19,261 nt of DNA, from NCBI GenBank assembly GCA_934754735.1, contig CAKVJE010000024.1, positions 1-19,261 of the forward strand, in the 5' to 3' direction. This DNA comes from an uncultured Candidatus Melainabacteria bacterium (GTDB lineage: Bacteria; Cyanobacteriota; Vampirovibrionia; Gastranaerophilales; Gastranaerophilaceae). The position numbers and the translations under genes were made by a program. The notes beneath the pieces were generated by a model. That model worked only from the letters and a program-made list of their open reading frames with translations. It was not told the origin of the DNA and made no database searches. Shown here one piece after another: positions 12,987 to 19,261 of this stretch. The first letter of the stretch is position 1. Each line of letters opens with the position of its first letter.

Positions 12987-13025
12987 TTTGTACCTCAACA
13001 TTATTTTAATTTTATTTTTTTTATT

Positions 13026-16000
13026 TTACCCTTCTTTTTCTTGCATAAGTTCTTTTTTTGCTTCTATGTGTTCAATAAATTTCAACAACTTATCAAGTTC
13101 TTTCTGAGGGTTTTTGAACCAATCAGTTGACCAAATTCGGTATATTTTCCAACCGAGTTTTTCAAGTACTTGTTGTCTTAATCTGTCTCTATCTCTTGCT
13201 GTTGCACTAGAGTGATAACTTGCACCATCGCATTCTATTCCAAGTATAAATTCCCCTGGGTTCTTTCGATTTCTTATCGCCATATCAATTCTATAACCAG
13301 AACAACCAACTTGAGTTTTTACTGATAATCCAGCCTTTCTTAGTCCTTCGCAAACGGCTTCTTCAAAAGGCGAATCAAAGTGGTCGTCTATTTCTGTTTG
13401 TGTATTGGAAAGCAACGCAACCTCTCCACGTTCTGCATATTCCAAATACTGTTTCAATAATGCAACGCCGAGAGATTTTGTTTTATCTAAATCAAAATCA
13501 ACATATCTTATTGCACTAAATAATTCAATCTTATATCTTGCTCTTGTGACTAGTACATTTAATCGTCTTTCTCCACCTTCTTGATTTATTGGACCAAAAT
13601 TCATAGGTAAAACATTATTTTGATTCTTAAAATATCCCATGCTGATAAAAATGACATCTCTTTCATCACCCTGAATTGATTCTAAGTTTTTTACAAAAAA
13701 GGCTTCTTCTTTGTTTGAACTAAAGAAATCTTCACAAGTTCTATCTTCTCTTCTTAGTCTTGCAATTTCATCTTCAATCAAGTCTTTTTGTTTCATATTG
13801 AATGTTGCAACGCCTAAAGAGTATTGTGGAAAACGTCTTGCGTGTTCCATTACTGCTTGCGCAACAATTTGAGCTTCTTCTAACCTTGCATTTGCATCTG
13901 TTTTTGCGGTATTTTCGTGATAATGCCATTTAATACCTGTTTCATCAGAGGTTTCAACCGAACTTGGGAATGTATAAAGTTCTTTGTATAAATGTTTATT
14001 AGAAAATGCAATTAAATGCTCGTCTTTACTTCTATAATGCCACTTCAACATACATTTTGGAAAACCTGAAGTTGAACATTCATTTAAAATACTGTCTAAA
14101 TCTTCCTTTTCTTCATCATTTTCTGAAATTTCTTCATCTTCACTAGGTGCTGTTACAGTTTTAAAAAAAGATGTTGGTGGCAATTGATTAGAATCACCTG
14201 CAACAATTAGTCTTTTTCCTCTAAACATTGCACCTATACAATCTTCTGTAGTTAACTGTGAAGCTTCGTCAAATATAACATAATCAAATTTGAAGATGTC
14301 AGGTTCTAAAAGTTGTGCGACAGTCAGTGGACTCATCATCAAACAAGGTTTAATGCATTGTAGTAAATTAGGTGCCATTAGAATAATTTGTCTAAGACTT
14401 TTTCTAAGTCTTTGTTTTTTTGATTCTCTTTCAAGTTCCAATTTTTCCTTTGCAAACTCTCGCATACCATTAATTTGGTTATCTTTTAGAACTTGTGTTA
14501 ATCTCAATTTCGCACTATTAATTAATTCTTCGTCTAATTTTCTAAATTGTTCAATAATTTTTTCATGTTGTGATGAATTAAAGTTTCTTAAAATGTTACT
14601 TTTTTGATAAACAAAAGCATTTAACCAAACTCTGTAAAATTGTCCTTCAAAAGCTATATCGAATTTATTGGTATCAATGTGTTTGTCAAGGAGTATATTG
14701 TAAAATGTTTCTAAATTTTCTTGCTTAATATCCTCTAAAGCAGTCAGATATTGTGACCAAATTGTTAAATTGTCAATATCTTCTAACATTTTATTAAACT
14801 TATTGGATATTTCTGTAATTAGAACTTCATTTAAGTTACAATTAAATACTTCGTTCCAATTAAAATTTATTCTTTCTGTAATTTTACTTAGAGAATCAGA
14901 AATATCATATTTTAATTCAATAATTGCATTTTTCAAATAATTTAACTTAGAATAATCAATACCATTTTCTTTATATTTTATAAGCACATTTTCTACAAAA
15001 ATATCTTCTTCCTCAATGATTTTTTTTAACTTAATAATACTTTCACTTGAAAGATTAATATCTTTTTCGCTAGTGTTTTCTTTGCTCCACATCTCTTGGA
15101 AAATGTCTTCTGCAATACTATTATTTTTATTAATTTCTTCTAACCAGTATTTCAAATTTTTAGCATTCTTTAAATCTGCTAGGATTTGAATTGTGGCTGG
15201 TTTATAATTGTTGATAAAAAATTTTGCTAAATATTTTTTCGATTTCAAATAATTAAAAGAAAGCTTGTTAATAAAGTTTTGGTTGAAATGCTCAAATAAA
15301 GTAATTTGATAATCTAAATCTTCATTTAAAATTCCTAAATTATAATTATTTTTAATTCGGTTATTGTAAATATTAAACTGTTTTATGCATTCACAAACTT
15401 TATTTATATTCGTAGATAATTCTGCATCTGCAAAAGATATCTTTTTAAATGTGTTTTGTGGTATACGGCTTATTATTTCTGCAATTTCAATTATATTATC
15501 AATTTCATTTAATTTTGATGGTTGTTTTAAATATGTGATATTACAAATCTGATGAATATCATCATTCAATTTTTCCAGTTTTTCTGTCGTATTACGCAAT
15601 AATTCTTTTACTTCTAATTTTAACCTATAATCTGCGTCTAAATTCTGAACATGTGCACCATACCAAGAAAATAGTTTAGGATTTCCAAGTATACTCAAAA
15701 TGTTTTTTAGATTAGTAAACAAGCTTTTTTTGTATTCTAATGTTGCACTATCCCATTTGTCGAAATCATCAAATATACATTCGAAATCATCAAATCCGGT
15801 AGCACAAACTTTTCCAATAGCTTCAAAAGGCTTTTTATTCAATGTTCCTATTGGAGTGCTAACTGCTTTTACATATTCATTTAATTCAATTTTTTTCTTT
15901 TGTAAAATTTCAAGACTTGAGCCAGTATGATTTGCAATACTTGACGTAGTCATAGAATCAAGTAAATTCTGTAAAATTTGTTTCCTATTAGTTTTATCAC

Positions 16001-17330
16001 TATGTAACTCTAAACAATAAGGTTCAAGACCATGTGAATCAAGTCTGCTTTTTACAACGGATAAAGCTGCAATTTTTTGGCTTACAAATAATACTTTTTT
16101 TCCTTGAGAAAGTAATTCTGCAATAATATTTGCGATAGTTTGAGATTTGCCTGTTCCAGGTGGACCTTCTATAACTAAATTGTTATTTGCTTTTACAAAT
16201 GCAATTGCTTGTTGTTGTGAAGAATCAGCATCTAATATTTGATAAGTATCTTGAGGTAGAACATTTGTATCAAGTTCATTAACTGGACAAACTTCATTTA
16301 TATTTGTATATTGAGCTTCACCTTTGCCACAAATGTATTTAATCAAATTACTAGCTTTAATTTTTTCTTGGTTTTGGTCAATATCCTTGTACATTACAAA
16401 TTTTGCAAAAGAAAATAAACCTATATAGATGTTATTTAAAAGTTTCCATTTTTTCTGTTTTTCAATTTTTTTCTGAACACATTCAAAAATTTTTACAACG
16501 TCAGTGTCTTGAATATCAGATACATCAATATCGTCTAAATATATTTGAAATTCTTTTTTTAGTTTTAATGCTAAAGCCGGATTTAAGATAACATCATCGT
16601 CGTTGTATTCTACAATAAATGGTGAACTAACATTTTCTCTTGTAATTTTTATCGGCAATAGCAATAATGGAGCTTCAAATTTAACATCAGAATCCCCTCT
16701 TTCATACCAAATAACAGAACCTAATGTTAGAAATAATACATTGTAACCTAAATCATTCATTGTATTTTTAGCGGTAGTGCTAATTCTTCTAACAGCTCTT
16801 TCTAAATCTTTTTCGGATAAATTAGTTTGTAGATATTTATCAATATGTTTTTTATCCAGTTTTTCTTGTTCATAAGTACAAAATTCTTGTGCCTTAAATT
16901 CTATATCTTTGTTTAATTCTTCTCTAGATAATCTTTCTTCATCAGGAGTATTTTCAGAATTTACTTTGATTGGTAAAAATTGCATTTCTTGTGTTTTACA
17001 ATATAGTATTCTAAAAATTTCTGGAGGAATTTCATCAATAATTTTTAGTGTAGAACCCTTGGTAAGCTTAAAATTAAGTAATCTATTCTTTTTTGATAAA
17101 TCAATCAGCTTTTCTTTCCAAATATCAATTCTTTTATCTATACCAACAGACTGTTTATTTTTTATTATATTATTAACATCATTAACATCTTGTTCATTTT
17201 TTGGTTTAGTCATTTCTTCAATATCATTTGTACTTTTTTTAGAAGCACATTGATTACAAATTATACTTCCATCTACATTGATTAAGTATTGACTTTCTTG
17301 AACTTCATTATTGCAGATACTACATTTCAT
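13026..17330 (-). CDS. DUF4011-helicase-Vsr-like protein (Hhe-type defence protein)
   Basis: This 1434-aa protein has the domain order of the single-gene Hhe anti-phage system: DUF4011, superfamily-1 helicase, Vsr/MTES-type nuclease. An N-terminal zinc ribbon is present (C3-x2-C6...C25-x2-C28). DUF4011 follows at about 67-200 (RIDIWKEKLIDLSKKNRLLNF). Walker A GPPGTGKSQ lies near residue 388, Walker B/motif II DEASQ near 1020, AGDSNQLPP just after it, and motif VI VTRARYK near 1260. The C-terminal nuclease (about 1315-1425) has SPFEEAVCEGLRKAGL, YRIDMAI and GIECDGASYH. The long middle part is helical and probably coiled coil. AAGGAG 10 nt before the ATG supports the start. It heads a three-gene operon and is divergent from an XRE regulator. 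Confidence 0.85.
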   Translation of the reverse strand: MKCSICNNEVQESQYLINVDGSIICNQCASKKSTNDIEEMTKPKNEQDVNDVNNIIKNKQSVGIDKRIDIWKEKLIDLSKKNRLLNFKLTKGSTLKIIDEIPPEIFRILYCKTQEMQFLPIKVNSENTPDEERLSREELNKDIEFKAQEFCTYEQEKLDKKHIDKYLQTNLSEKDLERAVRRISTTAKNTMNDLGYNVLFLTLGSVIWYERGDSDVKFEAPLLLLPIKITRENVSSPFIVEYNDDDVILNPALALKLKKEFQIYLDDIDVSDIQDTDVVKIFECVQKKIEKQKKWKLLNNIYIGLFSFAKFVMYKDIDQNQEKIKASNLIKYICGKGEAQYTNINEVCPVNELDTNVLPQDTYQILDADSSQQQAIAFVKANNNLVIEGPPGTGKSQTIANIIAELLSQGKKVLFVSQKIAALSVVKSRLDSHGLEPYCLELHSDKTNRKQILQNLLDSMTTSSIANHTGSSLEILQKKKIELNEYVKAVSTPIGTLNKKPFEAIGKVCATGFDDFECIFDDFDKWDSATLEYKKSLFTNLKNILSILGNPKLFSWYGAHVQNLDADYRLKLEVKELLRNTTEKLEKLNDDIHQICNITYLKQPSKLNEIDNIIEIAEIISRIPQNTFKKISFADAELSTNINKVCECIKQFNIYNNRIKNNYNLGILNEDLDYQITLFEHFNQNFINKLSFNYLKSKKYLAKFFINNYKPATIQILADLKNAKNLKYWLEEINKNNSIAEDIFQEMWSKENTSEKDINLSSESIIKLKKIIEEEDIFVENVLIKYKENGIDYSKLNYLKNAIIELKYDISDSLSKITERINFNWNEVFNCNLNEVLITEISNKFNKMLEDIDNLTIWSQYLTALEDIKQENLETFYNILLDKHIDTNKFDIAFEGQFYRVWLNAFVYQKSNILRNFNSSQHEKIIEQFRKLDEELINSAKLRLTQVLKDNQINGMREFAKEKLELERESKKQRLRKSLRQIILMAPNLLQCIKPCLMMSPLTVAQLLEPDIFKFDYVIFDEASQLTTEDCIGAMFRGKRLIVAGDSNQLPPTSFFKTVTAPSEDEEISENDEEKEDLDSILNECSTSGFPKCMLKWHYRSKDEHLIAFSNKHLYKELYTFPSSVETSDETGIKWHYHENTAKTDANARLEEAQIVAQAVMEHARRFPQYSLGVATFNMKQKDLIEDEIARLRREDRTCEDFFSSNKEEAFFVKNLESIQGDERDVIFISMGYFKNQNNVLPMNFGPINQEGGERRLNVLVTRARYKIELFSAIRYVDFDLDKTKSLGVALLKQYLEYAERGEVALLSNTQTEIDDHFDSPFEEAVCEGLRKAGLSVKTQVGCSGYRIDMAIRNRKNPGEFILGIECDGASYHSSATARDRDRLRQQVLEKLGWKIYRIWSTDWFKNPQKELDKLLKFIEHIEAKKELMQEKEG

Positions 17331-17381
17331 TGTTTAAGAACTCCTTGCACACTAAATGATTATTTTAAAATATCTAATCTA

Positions 17382-17416
17382 ATTTGATTATACATGTACA
17401 AATCAAATAATCAAAT
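17382..17416. promoter_or_regulatory. Likely XRE operator overlapping the helicase promoter
   Basis: ATTTGATT (17382-17389) and AATCAAAT (17401-17408) form a perfect 8-bp inverted repeat with 11 bp between, and AATCAAAT repeats again at 17409-17416. On the minus strand these sites contain a TTGATT (-35, 17414-17409), a 16-bp spacer and TATAAT (-10, 17392-17387), the probable helicase promoter. A repressor here would cover both boxes. Confidence 0.65.
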
Positions 17417-17421
17417 TGAAT

Positions 17422-17427
17422 TATAAT
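17422..17427 (+). promoter_or_regulatory. Candidate -10 box for the XRE regulator gene
   Basis: TATAAT on the plus strand, 72 nt before the regulator ATG and 5 bp beyond the operator half-sites. No matching -35 is evident, so this is tentative. Confidence 0.35.
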
Positions 17428-17498
17428 GCTACAATGTAATCTTTGTAGAGATTTAAAACTAATCATATCGTATTTATTATATAAGCAAGGAATAAAAT

Positions 17499-17831
17499 AT
17501 GATTAATAAATCTTCTATCGGAAAAATTATTAAAGCTATAAGAATGAGCAGAAAATTAACTCAAGAAGAACTTGCTGAAAAAATTGATATTTCAAAAAAT
17601 TACCTAAGCAAAGTTGAACGAGGGTTGAGTGTGCTTAATGCCGAAGCTTTTTTGAAGATGGCAGATGTGTTAAAGTTTTCATTAGAAGATTTTGGAATTA
17701 ATACCAACTCAAAGTTAGATGCTTCAAAAAATGAACTTATAAACAAAATTTTATCTTCTTCCGATAAAGAAATAAAAGCCTATTCTGAATTATTGAATAC
17801 ATTAGGTGTGATTACTAAAATATTGAAATAA
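17499..17831 (+). CDS. XRE/Cro-C1-type HTH transcriptional regulator
   Basis: The 110-aa protein has a standard five-helix HTH (about residues 7-64): IGKIIKAIRMSRKLTQEELAEKIDISKNYLSKVERGLSVLNAEAFLKMADVLKFSLEDF, with T21-Q-E-E-L and the recognition helix KNYLSKVERG. A short helical tail (KNELINKILSSSDKEIKAYSELLNTL) probably mediates dimerisation. AAGGA lies 7 nt before the ATG. It is divergent from the Hhe-type helicase, and its expected palindromic operator covers that promoter, so it is likely the repressor of the helicase operon and possibly of itself. Regulators of this kind are common beside defence genes. Confidence 0.92.
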   Translation: MINKSSIGKIIKAIRMSRKLTQEELAEKIDISKNYLSKVERGLSVLNAEAFLKMADVLKFSLEDFGINTNSKLDASKNELINKILSSSDKEIKAYSELLNTLGVITKILK

Positions 17832-17958
17832 CTAAAATTGCATGTTATTTTTTGATATATTTAACTGTATAAAAATAACAAAATTATTTAATTTTATGTT
17901 TTTTAAGGACGTTAAGCCTTTTAAACAAAAAATTAGTTAGAAAAACTCTAGATGGTAT

Positions 17959-19062
17959 ATGACAGAATTTAATAAATACAAATTAATAAAAGATTTGTTT
18001 GATAAAGAATTTATTATAGATTTTTATGATTATTTAGTTAATACATCTCGAAAAAACATATTAGAGACCTATAAAACAAGTCGTATTAATTTCATTAGTG
18101 ATTATGGTAAAGATATACCACCTGTGAAAAACTCTAATGAGGAAATGCTTGTTATCTACATAAAACCTGTTTTACCATTTGATAATATTTTTATGCAAAT
18201 TTCGGATAATTATATATTACCACTTGACTTCAATAGTTATATCCGAGATATCTTTCAGGTTTTTAATTTGCGTTCATTAATGTATGAACATTATAAATTT
18301 TCAAAAAAGAAAAATAAAAAAATAACATACAGACTAATTATACCAATACTTGAATATTACTTTAACTCTGAATTAAAGACATACTCAAAACATCATACCA
18401 GTATATTTAATGAACAAAATTTATCTGAAAGAGAATTAATATGCCAAATTATATTTGATATATTTGAATCTATTAATTTAATTGATAGAGAATTGATTAA
18501 GACTTTAAAAAACAAAATAGATATTGTGCATTATGTTTGCAAATATGTGTTAAAAGAAACTTTAGATAAAAATCCAGTGGTTGAACAGTTGCTAAAACAG
18601 AAGGTATCTAGAAAAAACAATGACATAGATGCTTCTAATAAAACTGTTTATTATTTTTACATTCAATATCTAAGCTTTATAAAAAAATTTAAGGAATTGA
18701 TTGATGTAGATGATTTCATACATCAGGATAAAGTTGCAAGAACTTTTATAATTCGAAACCTTGATTTAGACGATGATTATTTTGAAGAGTGTTTAGTATC
18801 AGCTACAAAAGACGAATTGCTATGTTCTGACAAGGCACTTGCATATAATATTTTAGAATACCGGTATGGAAATCTTTCTAGAGTAGCTATAAGACAGTGC
18901 TGTTGTAGAGGAAAGAGTGAAAATAAATCTACAAAGCATCGAAATTTATTGCGAGAGAGTGATACAGTACTTTTAAATAACTTGCCTCAAAAGATAGAAA
19001 CCAAGAAAAATTTTGAAGAAATCTGTGAAAATCTCAGAAAATATATTTTAAGAATACGATAG
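17959..19062 (+). CDS. Hypothetical 367-aa protein in the defence island
   Basis: The family is not recognised. The protein looks cytoplasmic, with no signal peptide or membrane span, and is rich in Lys, Asn, Ile and Tyr. It has a helical N-terminal part (about 1-50), a strand MLVIYIKPVLPF (63-74), a long helical middle (about 100-290), and a C-terminal cluster QCCCRGKS near residue 310 followed by a basic stretch (KSTKHRNLLRE), which could bind metal or nucleic acid. The start has no clear Shine-Dalgarno, so the N-terminus is uncertain. It follows the XRE gene by 127 nt on the same strand and may be read with it. A terminator hairpin lies 27 nt after its stop. Confidence 0.7.
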   Translation: MTEFNKYKLIKDLFDKEFIIDFYDYLVNTSRKNILETYKTSRINFISDYGKDIPPVKNSNEEMLVIYIKPVLPFDNIFMQISDNYILPLDFNSYIRDIFQVFNLRSLMYEHYKFSKKKNKKITYRLIIPILEYYFNSELKTYSKHHTSIFNEQNLSERELICQIIFDIFESINLIDRELIKTLKNKIDIVHYVCKYVLKETLDKNPVVEQLLKQKVSRKNNDIDASNKTVYYFYIQYLSFIKKFKELIDVDDFIHQDKVARTFIIRNLDLDDDYFEECLVSATKDELLCSDKALAYNILEYRYGNLSRVAIRQCCCRGKSENKSTKHRNLLRESDTVLLNNLPQKIETKKNFEEICENLRKYILRIR

Positions 19063-19089
19063 AGACATTGATTCTATTATATTTAACCC

Positions 19090-19120
19090 TACTCTGTAAC
19101 AGTTAATCAGAGTACTTTTT
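19090..19120 (+). terminator. Intrinsic terminator after the 367-aa gene
   Basis: TACTCTG (19090-19096) pairs with CAGAGTA (19108-19114) around an 11-nt loop, and TTTTT follows at 19116-19120. The stem is 7 bp, so strength is moderate. Confidence 0.6.
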
Positions 19121-19228
19121 GTTGTTTTCCACATTTTTTACAAATTGTCTGTTTTAATGAAAATGTAAATGACTGGTGCGCGCCTTCTTTTACAAAAAAG
19201 TTGAAGAAAAATGTATGAGGAAACAACA

Positions 19229-19261
19229 ATGACACATGATGAAATTTACATGCAGTATATC
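19229..19261 (+). CDS. Start of a further gene, cut by the window edge
   Basis: ATG at 19229 with TGAGG 8 nt upstream opens a frame of 11 codons (MTHDEIYMQYI) that runs off the right end. Too little is visible to name it. It shows that the island continues beyond the window. Confidence 0.5.
   Translation, partial: MTHDEIYMQYI

Noticed and set aside
12987..13001. Upstream ATG at 13001 for the 95-aa protein
   Set aside because: It lacks a Shine-Dalgarno, while GAGG lies 6 nt before the ATG at 12986.

Overview
The window is a strongly AT-rich bacterial segment that uses the standard code. An ADP-heptose-type (GT9) glycosyltransferase beside several polysaccharide glycosyltransferases suggests a Gram-negative-type envelope. 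Overall style (AT richness, GT-rich surface loci, C/G-rich palindromic repeats inside genes) would fit a gut Gastranaerophilales (Vampirovibrionia) or similar lineage. No marker gene here proves this, so it is a weak inference.

Region 1 (1-4338, all minus strand) is a surface-glycan cluster read right to left: a GT9 heptosyltransferase-like enzyme, a GT-A-type enzyme with a DDD motif, a capsular-polysaccharide-synthesis type (GT32-like) enzyme and a GT8 enzyme. These four genes overlap by 1-26 nt and should be co-transcribed. A fifth gene, cut by the window edge, lies further downstream. C/G-rich palindromic repeats sit between genes and also in frame inside two of the glycosyltransferases.

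Region 2 (4412-6848) looks like ordinary chromosome: a GNAT-like protein, ribulose-phosphate 3-epimerase (rpe), and a MarR regulator followed by a cupin protein. The marR promoter carries a perfect 14-bp palindrome exactly between its -35 and -10 boxes, and a near-identical site lies just ahead of the cupin gene. The rpe, GT9 and marR promoters all sit so close to their ATG that the mRNAs should be leaderless.

Region 3 (6849-7260) is a boundary. It holds two 98%-identical 100-bp direct repeats, each with a UUCG-loop terminator. The second runs into the 3' end of a tRNA gene (T-loop, acceptor strand, CCA) whose 5' part is missing. I read this as the displaced tRNA 3' end at the edge of an integrated genomic island that extends rightwards beyond the window.

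Region 4 (7261-19261) is a defence-type island. It has a small RHH-like protein divergent from a Bro-N/DinD-like plus AbiH operon, an Abi_C (HEPN-like) protein, a PD-(D/E)XK-nuclease-tailed protein, and a three-gene minus-strand operon headed by a 1434-aa DUF4011-helicase-Vsr-like protein (Hhe type) followed by two small proteins. Divergent from the helicase is an XRE regulator, whose likely operator (inverted repeat plus an extra half-site) covers the helicase promoter. An unrecognised 367-aa protein and the start of another gene close the window.
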